Positions 1 to 10,535 are shown, numbered from the stretch's first letter. The stretch is 64,000 nt of DNA from [Flexibacter] sp. ATCC 35208 (GCF_001975825.1 NZ_MTKN01000039.1:1-64000), one strand, 5' to 3'. Program-made: numbers and translations. Notes: a model not told the origin generated them from the sequence alone.

Positions 1-349
1 TTAAAAGTTTAAACAACTTCTATGTTTAACAACTTTGGTCCTATAATCCTTGTTCGTTTTTTCAGTAAAACAAATTTACTGAATCTTATATCCTTTTTCA
101 CTAATTTTCATTGAGAGTTGCTTAACTAAACGACATTGGCATTAAAATACTGTTTGCATTTGTTGTAAGTTTTGACTTACATTCGTCCTGTTATTTCCTA
201 TACCGTAAAATACTTACGATTTAACCCGGGGACATTTATTAGTAAATAGATTTTTTATAATGGGACTATTATTTCTATTCTTATACTTATTTGTAGCTGT
301 GACCTTTCGTGTACAGTACTACAGAGACATATTATCCTATAATATCAAT
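1..349. other. AT-rich stretch without a recognisable gene
   Basis: No open frame with recognisable protein character was found on either strand, and no clear TAnnTTTG promoter or hairpin terminator. The stretch leads into the decayed paralogue that follows, so it may be part of the same eroded locus. Confidence 0.5.
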
Positions 350-625
350 ACTACTCCTGCTAATTTCATTGATTACAAAGGGCATTTCAATCATATTCAC
401 CTGTAAGCTTATGCCAAAGGCATCAGTGGCGAGGTAGCGGTGGGGTTTATCTGCCGGACGGGGGACGCTTCGATGCTGATTCCCTAAGCCAACGCAATTT
501 ATTCCGTGCCCTATAAGAATGTATTTGCCGGAAATGTATGTCTGCCTGATAGTATAGTTTCTACCAGAGAAGATCAGTCTGGCATCGGGAGCTCGAATTC
601 CCAAACAGCACTGTATGTCAATTGA
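350..625 (+). pseudogene. Decayed paralogue fragment of the tail-fibre-like gene at 670-1830
   Basis: One forward frame reads as a degenerate copy of the middle of the next gene. From 410 it gives YAKGISGEV, matching YAIGIQSEI downstream. From 488 it gives ANAIYSVPYKNV and then LPDSI, matching SVPYANRI and LPDSI at residues of the intact gene. The frame carries in-frame stops at 404-406 (TAA) and 485-487 (TAA) and ends at TGA 623-625. The order and spacing of the matching blocks follow the intact gene, so this is best read as an old tandem duplicate or exchanged cassette that has decayed. It lacks both the signal peptide region and the conserved C-terminal coiled coil. The left edge is uncertain because similarity fades before about 360. 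Confidence 0.7.
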
Positions 626-669
626 TAGCACAGCAGGATCGAAACATTTGAAAATCAAATCAAATATAT

Positions 670-1830
670 ATGCGTTCTTTAGTTCTACTATTATCCATTA
701 TGCTGGCTGCGAGGGTAGCCAGTGCCCAAAGCTATGATCTCATCAACTATTACATCAACTCAGTTCCATCCAATGGCGTGAAGATCAAAACCAATCTGCC
801 TTCAGGAACCGGCGCATCGATGATGCCTACGATCTTCATCAAAGGTTATTGTTATGGCAATGCCACCACGATCAATATTACATTGTCATTTTATTACTAC
901 AACAATTTATTTAATTTTCCTAAAGCAAGCAGTGCTGGTAGTTTTACTCCTCCAATTACGCTAGCCCAGGAGAATGGGAAGATTGTGATCTTTATCGATT
1001 CAAAGATCAATTACCAGCGTTTTAATGTGAGTGCCTATGCCATTGGGATTCAATCTGAAATAGCAGCTAACTACAGTGGCTGGACAGCGGTGGATAGTAC
1101 GCTGCTCAGTACCGCCAGCAGTGTGACAAGTGTTCCTTACGCTAATAGAATAGAGGGTACTGCATTTTTACCTGACAGTATAACTGCCACTTCTGATGGC
1201 AGATTTGGTATCAGTACCCTGGCACCCAAAGCTCCACTGGATATCAATACCATGATGCCGGATAGTATGACGGCGATCGTATCCAGGTTACCGGAGGGTA
1301 ATACGTCAGGTAGGGGAACCTTTCTAGGGGTGCATGCGGGAACGACTACCGCCAGTGGGAATACTTCATTCTCTATTGAGCATTATTTCTATGGGCTAAA
1401 GAATGCTTCCATCAATTTTGTGAGAGGGAATAGCCAGCAGGGAGGATACCTGACTTTTTCAACTAATGACGGGAGTGAGAAAATGAGGTTGGATGCGAGT
1501 GGGAATGTGGGGATTGGTACCACAAGTACAAGTACATACAAGCTGGCAGTGAATGGTACGATCGGTGCAAAAAAGTTGCAGGTCACACAGACTGGCTGGG
1601 CTGATTTTGTGTTCCATAAGGATTATGTATTGCCTTCCTTACAGGAAGTAGCCGAATATATTGATACACACCAGCATTTACCCGGTGTACCTTCTGCACA
1701 GGAGGTAGCAGAAAAAGGTATTGATGTAGGCGAAATGAATAAAATCTTATTGCAGAAAGTAGAAGAGCTGACATTGTATTTATTACAGCAACAAAAGAGA
1801 ATCGAGGAGTTGGAGAAGAAGGTGAAGTAG
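670..1830 (+). CDS. Secreted tail-fibre-like protein with C-terminal coiled coil
   Basis: 386 residues. An N-terminal Sec signal peptide (residues 1 to about 19, ending ASA-Q) predicts export. The middle holds short recurring blocks of the form GIGT...YKLAVNG (around residues 180-195 and 275-295), typical of tail-fibre or chaperone-associated repeats in Bacteroidota. The last 85 residues contain the HLPGVPSAQEV and GEMNKILLQKVEELTLY signature followed by a Glu/Lys-rich coiled coil. This ending is widespread in secreted Bacteroidota proteins next to Rhs genes. It is followed 25 bp later by the broken YD/Rhs gene, so the two were probably co-transcribed. A role as a trimeric or surface-displayed accessory of the Rhs proteins is inference; no enzymatic motif is visible. 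Confidence 0.7.
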   Translation: MRSLVLLLSIMLAARVASAQSYDLINYYINSVPSNGVKIKTNLPSGTGASMMPTIFIKGYCYGNATTINITLSFYYYNNLFNFPKASSAGSFTPPITLAQENGKIVIFIDSKINYQRFNVSAYAIGIQSEIAANYSGWTAVDSTLLSTASSVTSVPYANRIEGTAFLPDSITATSDGRFGISTLAPKAPLDINTMMPDSMTAIVSRLPEGNTSGRGTFLGVHAGTTTASGNTSFSIEHYFYGLKNASINFVRGNSQQGGYLTFSTNDGSEKMRLDASGNVGIGTTSTSTYKLAVNGTIGAKKLQVTQTGWADFVFHKDYVLPSLQEVAEYIDTHQHLPGVPSAQEVAEKGIDVGEMNKILLQKVEELTLYLLQQQKRIEELEKKVK

Positions 1831-1855
1831 GTATTTATATTTTAAGAAGAGTTGT

Positions 1856-4800
1856 ATGCGACTAATATATTATCCCCTTATACTCATGATTATATTTTGT
1901 GGAACAGTACATGCCCAGGATCAGGGCGGCCTGAACCCCACAAAGTTTAGTGTAATACCTCCCGCACCCAATGCGGCTGGTATCAGTAAATACGGACATG
2001 TACCCGTTAATTTATTCAATGGCTTACCGAACGTACAGATACCACTTGGCAATTTTTCCGTAAGCGACGAGTTTAGTTCAGAAATAAGCTTGTCTTATCA
2101 TGCCGGTGGCACCCGTGTAGATGAAGTGGCGTCATTCGCAGGACTCTGATGGTCGCTGAGAGCAGGAGGCGTGATTACCCGTACGGTACGTGGACTGCCT
2201 GATGAAAATGGGTACGTAGGACAAAATCACCAGGCTCAGATTCCTGCAAACCATCCTCAAAATCCGGATGCAGATAATTACGAACAATTTGTACGAAGTG
2301 CAAACGGTACAAACGATACCCAGCCGGATGAGTTCTCCTATAATATTGGTAACTACAGCGGTAAGTTTGTAGTAGATGCCAATAAAAATATTTACCTGAT
2401 TCCTTACAGGGATATTAAAATAACCTGGGTAACTACTACAAGTGGCATGTATTTTACGCTGGTTACCGAAGATGGTACAAAATACATTTTTAACAACGAG
2501 GAGACTACACAGAATAATTCCTGTAGCGGAGATCCGGATATATATACATCTGCATGGTACCTGACTCAGATCATTTTACCTAAAAGTAAACGTACAATCA
2601 ATTTTGAGTATGTGGTTGATCCAGGCATTGCCATACCCAATACCAGTATGACAGAAACATGGGGAAGGAATTATGGTTATGCCAACACGCTGCAAGGCTG
2701 TCCATCGCCTACAGTTCTAGTTTTATCCACCTGCAACACCACACGCGTACAAAGGCAGCAGAAGATCAAAAAAATCACGTATCCGGGAGGAACAGTTACA
2801 TTTAACTATAATTTCCAAAGGACTGACCTCTCTGCATTTACCACTGAATCTGTATATGCATTAAGCGAGGTGGTATTTAGCAATGGTAGTATTACCACAG
2901 AAAAATATCTGCTGAATTATATTACGCCTGATCGTTTAAGATTATCAGCTGTAAGTACAGCTGATGCATCAAATAATGTAATTAATGCCTACAGCTTTGC
3001 GTATAATTCTACAACGCTACCCGCTGTAAATTCCTATTCTAAAGACCATTGGGGATATTATAATGGCGCCAGCAATACCACATTGTTGCCAGCAATGCCC
3101 GGTTATTCAGGTGCAAATAGGGAACCGAATATTCAGTATACGCAGGCAGGTATTTTGCAAACGATCACATATCCTACAGGAGGCACCACCTCTTTCGAAT
3201 TTGAAGGTAACAGCTATAGCCATTATGGCACCTCTGGACTTGTAGCTGATCCGGTGTATGGTTCAACCACCGTTAGCAAATCCATTCGTACAGGGTATGC
3301 GAATGGTACGACTTATCCTGACGCGATCACAGATAGCATTACTGTCAACCTGAATGTCGATCAATATCTGAACTTCACTGTCTCACTAACTTCCTGCTGT
3401 GGTAATCTTTCAAGTTGCTATATTAAGAATGTATCGAATGGAGATGTCGTTACTCCTGCAAATGGACAGAGCTATATATGGCTGGACAGCGGGCAGTATA
3501 GAATAATGATGATTGCATCGCATGATGAGCCTACAGCAAGTGATGAAAGAGTGATCGTAAATGCAACGTATCAAACCCAGACCGGTACTACAGGCATAGC
3601 AGCAGGTGGTGGTCTGCGCTTAAAGAAGATGATCACTTATGATGGGATCAGTCATGACAGGGATATCATTAGAACCTATACTTATCAATTCGCTGGTGAT
3701 ACCGTTTCTTCAAGTGGATACTTAACCAACCTGCCTAAGTATAGATACTCGTTCACCTCTATGCGACCCAATAAGGGAACTTCGGATATGTTTAGATGGC
3801 CCTGTGATGTCTGGATCAGAACCTCCGCAGCAGGCAATGAGATTGAATCTGCTGAAGGAAGCGTCATTTATAGAACGGTGTTGGAGACTGACAACCAGAA
3901 CGGAAGCTCCCGCTATGTATACGAATTTATGGACAATTCAAGTGGAGTAGGTAGCTATCCATATGGGCCGTCTTCAAATTTGTATCCTGAAAAAGGTTCA
4001 TTGAAAGAACAGTATACTTATAACAGTGCCGGACAGCTATTAACATCTACAGTCAATACCTATTCGACTTTTACAAAGGGAAATATTGACGGATGGAAAG
4101 CTGCATATAGCAAAAGAGATGATATCTATGCTAACTATTCAGTCGAACAATTTGTAAACAACTATTATACTTATTATAGCAACGGCGCATTGTTGAGCAG
4201 TTCTACAAAAACTGAATACAGTGGTACTGATGTCCTGGTTACGGAGACTGATTTTGTGTATGATAATATGAACCATATTCTACCAACACGCATTCACAAT
4301 ACAAATTCTCAGGGTGATGATATCTGGACATTCAGAAAGTATCCGACTGACTTTGCAACGCCAAGCGGTACATTAACCACCGGAGCGCAGGCATTGAAAC
4401 AAATGCAGGATAGAAATATGCATAACATTCCATTGGAGCAATACGAACAGCAGATCAGGCAAGGTGTAACCACTACCCTGGGCGCTCAGTATGTAAGATA
4501 CAAAGTCTTACCTGCTACTTCTGCGACAATGGTGGTAATGGATACTGCATTCAGACTGAAAACAGCCGCACCGCTTACCAGCTTTATACCTGCTTCCGTA
4601 CTAAATGGAAGTGTAAAAACAGATGCAAACTATGAGCCTACTATCAGTTTCAAAACTTACGACAGTACAGGAAACATCCGCGAGCAACAGGCAATATATG
4701 GTGTGAAAGAAGCCTATATCTGGGGCTATAATAATCTCTATCCTGTTGCCAAAATCGTAGGTACATCTTACGATACAGCAGTGAGGTATATCAACATGAA

Positions 4801-5059
4801 TGTGATCCGAAATCCTTCCAGCGACGCAGCGCTGCGTACAGAACTGGAGAAAATTAGAACAGGCTTAGCTGCTGCCAATGTATTGGTGAGCTCCTATACC
4901 GTAAACCCGGAAGTAGGAGTGACGAGCCAAACAGATCCTTCCGGCAAGACGATCTACTATGAATACGATACAATAGGAAGACTGAAAGTAATAAAGGATA
5001 TCAATGGCAAAATCCTGAAGCAGTATTCTTATCAGTATGTTCAACCTATCACCCAATAA
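1856..5059 (+). pseudogene. Secreted YD/Rhs-repeat protein interrupted by one in-frame TGA
   Basis: A single reading frame of 1068 codons, interrupted only at 2147-2149 by TGA. The upstream 97 codons supply a signal peptide (ending VHAQD) and the conserved start of this family (VPVNLFNGLPNVQIPLG). The downstream 962-residue part, readable from GTG 2171, continues the same frame with LRAGGVITRTVRGLPDE and many YD-type repeats up to the end. The stop sits in the motif GL*WSLRAGG, where relatives normally have GLGWSLNAGG, so one base change (GGA to TGA) explains it. The downstream part alone would lack a signal peptide. The AGGAGG just before GTG 2171 is only one base away and is a poor Shine-Dalgarno spacing. 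It ends 9 bp before the Rhs core gene. Recent pseudogene, readthrough or base-call error are the alternatives; the rest of the frame shows no decay. Confidence 0.8.
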
Positions 5060-5068
5060 CAGATACCT

Positions 5069-8000
5069 ATGAGGAAGATTAGTATATGCCTTTTGCTGCT
5101 GATAGGTAAATTTGGATATAGTCAAAATGTGCCGCTATCCGGTGCGCGCCCCACAGCGACTCCCGTAGCAGTGCCTTCAGCGTATAGTAATATCAATATA
5201 AATTATGTGCGGACATGGGAGCCGTCAATGCCTACTGCAGATACTACAGTTGTAAATGCAACAGCCCGTACGATGGCCGAGGTGAAAATGAGTACCGAGT
5301 ATATGGATGGTCTTGGCAGGACCCTTCAAAAAGTAAATAAAGGCCTGAGTCCACAGGGTTATGATGTGGTAGCGCCTGTTATTTATGACGCATATGGCAG
5401 AGAGCAATATTCATATCTGCCATATACAGGAACTACCAGCGAGACTTATGCCAAAACCAATGGCTCTGCCAGTGATGGTAGTTTCAAAATTGACCCTTTT
5501 AACAGTCAAAAGACTTTTTATCAAGACGTTACTATCAATCCTGGTGCAGCAGGAGAAACTGTTTATTACGGGCAAACCCTGTTCGAAGCGTCTCCGCTAA
5601 ACAGGGTGTTAAAAACCTATGCGCCTGGTAATAGCTGGGCAAAAGAAGGAGGCAACAAACCTGTAGAGAATCAGTACCTGATTAATAATGGTAGTGACTC
5701 TGTGGTGATATGGTCAATGACTGGCGGCATCCCCACTAAAACCGGTTATTATGCTGTGGGTACCTTATATAAAAATGTCGTGATCGATGAAGCTGGTAAT
5801 AAATCAGTTTCCTATACAGATAAAGACAAGCATGTCGTACTGAAAAGAACGCAGCAGGCAACAACACCTGGTACTGCGCATATGGGTTGGTTAAACACCT
5901 ACTATGTATATGATGACCTGGATAACCTGGTAGCAGTCCTTCCGCCATTGGCTGTGGAGTATGCGATGGGTGCTGGTTGGAGTGTAAGTGCCGTATTAAA
6001 TGAATTATGCTTCCAGTATCAGTATGATGAGCGGAAACGCATGATCTCAAAACGCATTCCCGGTGCCGGTGCAGCCTACATGGTCTATGACGTTAGAGAT
6101 CGACTTGTATTCACGCAAGATTCTGTACAGGGGATGGCCTCTCCTCAACAGTGGCTGGCCACTTTCTATGATAACCTGGACAGACCGGTAATGACTGCAA
6201 TATATAGCGCAACCATCACCCGCGACGCGTTGCAGGCAAGTATGAATATTGCGACGACTACCACTACACAAAGTATTTCAAATAGCGCTCCACTGTCATC
6301 AGATCTGGTATTGAATGAGTTTGATGGAAGTAGTGAATACAAAGCCAGTAATTCCATTACCCTGAACCCAGGGTTTGTTACGACGGATGGGGTAGAAACG
6401 CTTGCCTATATCGACACTTCAGCTGTAGGTAGCACTGTGACAGTGGCAACTACCAATTCTTTACCTTCTATTAATGCTTCTGCGCTCACGCCATTGACAT
6501 ATACCTTTTACGATAATTATAATTTCAATGGTAAATTGGCGTATGTAAGTAGTGATATCAGCAAGCCCATAGCAGGAAGCAACCCTTATGCTGAGACAAT
6601 ACCGTCCACTCCATCCGGCAATACAAAAGGTATGGTAACCGGTGGTAAAGTCCGTGAATTAGGCACCAACCAGTGGCTGAACACTACTAATTATTATGAT
6701 GAAAAGGGACGCACCATTCAGGTGATATCTGATAACCATGCAGGTGGAAAAGACGTACTGACTACCCTGTATGATTTCAATGGCAAAATACTCAGTACCT
6801 ACCTGCGTCATAAAAATCCCCGCAGTAGCGCAACCCCGCAAACCACACTGTTGACCGTCATGACATACGACAACGGGGGCAGATTAGTGAGTACCTTAAA
6901 ACGTATCAATGATAATACGGCAGATGATAAAGTAATTGCAGCAAATGCTTATGATGAACTGGGGCGGCTGCAACGCAAGCGGTTAAATGCGGTAGGTAGC
7001 AGCCAGCTTGATTCATTGACTTATCAGTATAATATCCGGGGATGGATAGCGGGCATAAACAAGGCATATGTCAATTCTACTGGGAGTACAAATTGGTTCG
7101 GTGAAGAAGTGGTGTATGATAATGGATATACTGCTAATCAGATCAATGGTAACATAGCTGGTGTGAAATGGAAAACCATGTCAAATGGTATTCCTCGATC
7201 ATATGGGTTCACCTTTGACAACGTAAGCCGTCTGGTACAGGCAGATTTTACCCAGCAAAATACAACTGGTGATACGTGGAAATCTGATAAGGTGAACTTT
7301 AGTGTAAAATACCTGACCTACGATGCAAATGGTAATATCAATGGCATGCGTCAGGAGGGTATGGACGGTACTAAGCTAATCTCCGTCGATCAATTGAAGT
7401 ATACTTACCAGGGTGGAACTAACAAAATGATCGCAGTAAAAGATACAGCGGTTACAGCTAGTGCAAAGTTGGGTGATTTTATTGATGGAAGTACTTCTAC
7501 AAATGAGTATGTATATGACGGAAACGGAAACGTAACGGTAGATGCAAACAGGGGTATATCCAGCATTACCTATAACCACTTGAATCTTCCTTGGTCTGTG
7601 ACTGTTACAGGCAAAGGCACTGTTACCTATTTATATAATGCATTAGGTGAGAAGCTGACTAAAACAGTGGTAGATAATACTGTCAGTCCTGCCAAAACAA
7701 TCGTTACAGATTATATAGGTAGTTTTATTTATCAACAGGATACGCTGCAATATGTGTCTCACGAAGAGGGGAGGATCAGACCATTGTATGCGACAAGTAA
7801 ACCAGTGAATTTTACCTATGATTATTTTGAAAAGGATCATCTGGACAATATAAGAGTAGTGCTGGGCACGAAATCTGATACAGCGGTGTATGCTGCTACT
7901 ATGGAAACAGCCGTAAGTGCTACAGAAAATGCACTTTTCAGTAATATCGACAATACAAGAACGGCGAAACCTGTTGGATACCCGGAAGATAACACGACCA

Positions 8001-9481
8001 GTCCGAATGATTATGTTGCCAAGCTCAATGGTGTGAATGGGCAGAAGATCGGACCTTCTTTGGTATTACGTGTCATGGCAGGTGATACAATAGCGATTGT
8101 ATGCAAAGCGTTTTATAAAAATGTCGGTGCAAGTGCTTCTCAGAATTCCTCTCTGAATATGCTAAATGCTATTTTACAGGCATTTTCAGGTAGTGGAGTG
8201 AGTGATGGTAGTCATGGAAGTACAGGGACTAATTCGCCGATCTCATCCCTTTCAACTGATATTTATGATGCATTAAAGAATAAGGATACCGCGCAGAATG
8301 TAACGACGCAGCCGAAAGCTTATTTGAATTATGCTGCATTTGATGATCAGTTTAACCTGGTGGATGATAATAGTGGTGTTAGACAGGTGAAAGGAGGAAC
8401 AGATGTTCTGTTACAACTGGAAGTGCCGAAAATGGTGATCAAGAAGACCGGATTTATCTATATTTATGAATCAAATGAGAGTGGGCAGGATGTTTATTTT
8501 GATAATCTGGTGGTAGTCCATAATGCAGGGCCGTTATTGGAAGAGACGCATTATTATCCATATGGGTTGACGATGGCGGGGATCAGTAGCAAGGCGCTGA
8601 AAGGTAATGCTTACGTAGAGAACTATCACAGGTATAATGCAAATGAGTTGCAGAAGGGGGAGTTTAGTGATGGTACTGGATTAGAGTGGTATGACTTTAA
8701 TGCAAGGACTTATGATCAGCAGTTGGGAAGGTTTAGCCAGATAGATCCGAAGATTGAGGAAGGAGAGCAGGAAAAGGGTAGTCCGTACCAGTTTGCAAAG
8801 AACAATCCGGCTAGATTTAATGACCCGGATGGGAAATGCCCCGCGTGTTTTGCAGCAATAGGGGGCGCTTTATTTGGAGCAGCAGCGGATTACGCTACGC
8901 AGGTGGCCACTAATATGGCTAAAGGACATTCCTTTAGAGAATCTTTAACTCATGAAATTGACTTAACATCTATTGGGATTTCTGCTGCATCAGGAGCGGC
9001 TTCAGGTGCTCTTTCAACTGTAAAAGCTGTATCAACTGTAGGCAAAGCTCTGGTAAAAGCGGGAGAACTTGCAATAAGTGCAACCGAATCAGTTGCTAGA
9101 CAGGCTACTGATAAGGAGGGAGACGGTAAAATATCAATTTCCAAAGTGGGGGTGGATGTCGGAATGAATTATGTGATTGGTAAGGCTACGGATAAGGTGA
9201 AAGTTTTTGGTGAGGGATCTGTTGATAGAACTTTGCGGCAGGTGAGCAGAGGGCAAAGAGCATTAGCTGATAATGTTGCAAGAAGCACGAGGGCTGCTGG
9301 AGTTAAAACTTTTGAGAAAAAGCTGGCGGTTAAAGTAGGTGCAAATACTTTTACTGCCAGTTTGGCAGGTAATACCATTAGTGCTTTAAAGGAGGTTGGA
9401 GTGGATAAGGCACAGGAGCAATTGAAAAAACAAGAGGTTAATGTACCTTTTGTAAATAATTTCTTGGAACTCCTCAAGTAG
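5069..9481 (+). CDS. DUF6443/Rhs repeat-associated core protein with variable C-terminal tip
   Basis: 1470 residues. A signal peptide (1 to about 18, ending GYSQN) is followed by a DUF6443-like segment (about 30-160, including YMDGLGRTLQKV) and by YD repeats throughout. The Rhs core lies near residues 1155-1254: YYPYGLTMAG, RYNANELQ, LEWYDFNARTYDQQLGRFSQ and NNPARFNDPDG. In Rhs proteins the sequence after the DPxG motif is the exchangeable effector tip. Here the tip is about 216 residues, opening with a Gly/Ala-rich helix (GGALFGAAADYATQV) and ending in a Lys-rich segment. I recognise no toxin fold in it. The neighbour 35 bp downstream is a small membrane protein of the kind that could act as immunity. 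Rhs shells wrapping a tip are known; that this one is a weapon rather than a surface adhesin is inference. Confidence 0.85.
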   Translation: MRKISICLLLLIGKFGYSQNVPLSGARPTATPVAVPSAYSNININYVRTWEPSMPTADTTVVNATARTMAEVKMSTEYMDGLGRTLQKVNKGLSPQGYDVVAPVIYDAYGREQYSYLPYTGTTSETYAKTNGSASDGSFKIDPFNSQKTFYQDVTINPGAAGETVYYGQTLFEASPLNRVLKTYAPGNSWAKEGGNKPVENQYLINNGSDSVVIWSMTGGIPTKTGYYAVGTLYKNVVIDEAGNKSVSYTDKDKHVVLKRTQQATTPGTAHMGWLNTYYVYDDLDNLVAVLPPLAVEYAMGAGWSVSAVLNELCFQYQYDERKRMISKRIPGAGAAYMVYDVRDRLVFTQDSVQGMASPQQWLATFYDNLDRPVMTAIYSATITRDALQASMNIATTTTTQSISNSAPLSSDLVLNEFDGSSEYKASNSITLNPGFVTTDGVETLAYIDTSAVGSTVTVATTNSLPSINASALTPLTYTFYDNYNFNGKLAYVSSDISKPIAGSNPYAETIPSTPSGNTKGMVTGGKVRELGTNQWLNTTNYYDEKGRTIQVISDNHAGGKDVLTTLYDFNGKILSTYLRHKNPRSSATPQTTLLTVMTYDNGGRLVSTLKRINDNTADDKVIAANAYDELGRLQRKRLNAVGSSQLDSLTYQYNIRGWIAGINKAYVNSTGSTNWFGEEVVYDNGYTANQINGNIAGVKWKTMSNGIPRSYGFTFDNVSRLVQADFTQQNTTGDTWKSDKVNFSVKYLTYDANGNINGMRQEGMDGTKLISVDQLKYTYQGGTNKMIAVKDTAVTASAKLGDFIDGSTSTNEYVYDGNGNVTVDANRGISSITYNHLNLPWSVTVTGKGTVTYLYNALGEKLTKTVVDNTVSPAKTIVTDYIGSFIYQQDTLQYVSHEEGRIRPLYATSKPVNFTYDYFEKDHLDNIRVVLGTKSDTAVYAATMETAVSATENALFSNIDNTRTAKPVGYPEDNTTSPNDYVAKLNGVNGQKIGPSLVLRVMAGDTIAIVCKAFYKNVGASASQNSSLNMLNAILQAFSGSGVSDGSHGSTGTNSPISSLSTDIYDALKNKDTAQNVTTQPKAYLNYAAFDDQFNLVDDNSGVRQVKGGTDVLLQLEVPKMVIKKTGFIYIYESNESGQDVYFDNLVVVHNAGPLLEETHYYPYGLTMAGISSKALKGNAYVENYHRYNANELQKGEFSDGTGLEWYDFNARTYDQQLGRFSQIDPKIEEGEQEKGSPYQFAKNNPARFNDPDGKCPACFAAIGGALFGAAADYATQVATNMAKGHSFRESLTHEIDLTSIGISAASGAASGALSTVKAVSTVGKALVKAGELAISATESVARQATDKEGDGKISISKVGVDVGMNYVIGKATDKVKVFGEGSVDRTLRQVSRGQRALADNVARSTRAAGVKTFEKKLAVKVGANTFTASLAGNTISALKEVGVDKAQEQLKKQEVNVPFVNNFLELLK

Positions 9482-9516
9482 AACTATTTATTTTACAAAA
9501 TACCACAGTCTTAAAT

Positions 9517-9894
9517 ATGAAAAGTGTTTTTTGGATTGTTATAGTCATTTACGTTTTTGGGGCTACCTATCTGCTGTTACAATTTCCGGATTTTAAGATC
9601 GCAAGGAATGGTAAAATCGTTCAAATGAAAATCACAGAAATCCCCGGAAATGTTACATCTACTAAAGTTAAATATCACATGACGCTTAGTTATAAGGGGA
9701 AAACTTTTGATAAGCAGATTGGTGTATTGACTGCTAGTCGACATTCAGTTGGGGAAATGATTAATATGCGATACCTGGAAGGAAACGATAAAATCTTATT
9801 CCCACAAGAAACTGGTATGCTCCAATTTGGGAGTGGTATTTTTATTGCATTGTTAGGGTTGTTTGCAGTTATTTTTTTCCTAAGATATTGGTGA
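9517..9894 (+). CDS. Small two-helix membrane protein, candidate Rhs-tip immunity protein (DUF3592-like)
   Basis: 125 residues with one hydrophobic helix at each end (about 4-22 and 103-122). The middle is a beta-rich domain containing YHMTLSYKGKTFDKQ and VGEMINMRYLEGND, a pattern reminiscent of DUF3592 proteins. It starts 35 bp after the Rhs core gene and its TGA stop is embedded in a long hairpin. Base composition is AT-richer than the Rhs core, as is common for cassette-like immunity genes. Position right behind a variable Rhs tip is the main reason to propose immunity. An unrelated membrane protein is the alternative. Confidence 0.6.
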   Translation: MKSVFWIVIVIYVFGATYLLLQFPDFKIARNGKIVQMKITEIPGNVTSTKVKYHMTLSYKGKTFDKQIGVLTASRHSVGEMINMRYLEGNDKILFPQETGMLQFGSGIFIALLGLFAVIFFLRYW

Positions 9895-9932
9895 AAGTAA
9901 GGTTGTCTCCGCCAGGAGACAACCTTACTTTC
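9893..9932. terminator. 18-bp perfect hairpin at end of the Rhs locus
   Basis: Positions 9893-9910 and 9915-9932 are perfectly complementary, with loop GCCA. The hairpin overlaps the stop codon (9892-9894) of the upstream gene. The T-run is weak, so it may act in both directions between the Rhs locus and the decayed gene on the other strand. Confidence 0.75.
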
Positions 9933-10535
9933 TTACTTATCCAACACAACCTGATTGGGCATATCCTTCATCTTCATCCGCACCTCTTTCCCATATCTCC
10001 CTTCAATCTCCTTCCCACTCATCGTCGTCGTCACATGCGTAATCAATCCTGTACTGACATAATCTTCCACACAATCTATCAACACTTTTCCCAGTAGTTC
10101 AAATGTCGGACCGTAATACCTTGTCGGCATTTCCCGGTCCAGCCCATCAAAACAACAGGAGGTGTGCATCACTGGCAGCAACGCATGTCTGCCTATGATT
10201 GAATACTGATCACTGAGATTTGCACAATTGATCATCTTAAAAGGCTTTGGATCATTATCGACTTTTAATCTACAATGAGCCACATCAGCCGGGTCTTACC
10301 AATATTAGCACTACCCATTACCAACAATCCTTTTTTGAAGATCAATATTCAAAGCTGACGCTTCTGTTTCATCCCGTAACACCCATGCCAGAATTTGTCG
10401 TACAGCAGTAAACTAATAACGCCTGAAGGTGAAGTCGCGGCATTGAGAGTATTCCCTTATATGTTGTTCAATCATTGGATAGATCGCCTTGTAGTCAAAT
10501 AGGCTCCTGATATTTACCTTTCCCTTCACTGTCAT
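9933..10535 (-). pseudogene. Decayed DnaC-like P-loop ATPase (helicase-loader family)
   Basis: Reading from ATG 10535 on the minus strand gives 40 codons up to TAG at 10415-10413. The same frame then resumes (AWVLRDETEASALNIDLQK) up to the A-run at 10336-10331. The Walker A motif GSANIGKT (10315-10292) lies in a different frame, and the first frame returns near 10283 for the rest. The C-terminal part holds LITHVTTTMSGKEIEGRYG followed by KMKDM, which resembles the LxTHxTTNL...EIxxRYGxRVRSRxREM ending of Bacteroidota DnaC-like ATPases. One nonsense codon and a compensating pair of indels make it non-functional. A 116-residue piece starting at GTG 10283 remains open but lacks Walker A. Family assignment is by motif pattern only. 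Confidence 0.7.

Noticed and set aside
332-658. 108-codon open frame on the minus strand
   Set aside because: It lies over the decayed fragment that matches the downstream gene on the plus strand; the reverse translation has no protein-like features.
2147-2149. Selenocysteine or reassigned UGA codon
   Set aside because: Relatives have Gly at this place, no SECIS-like hairpin was seen after the codon, and other genes in the window use TGA as a normal stop.
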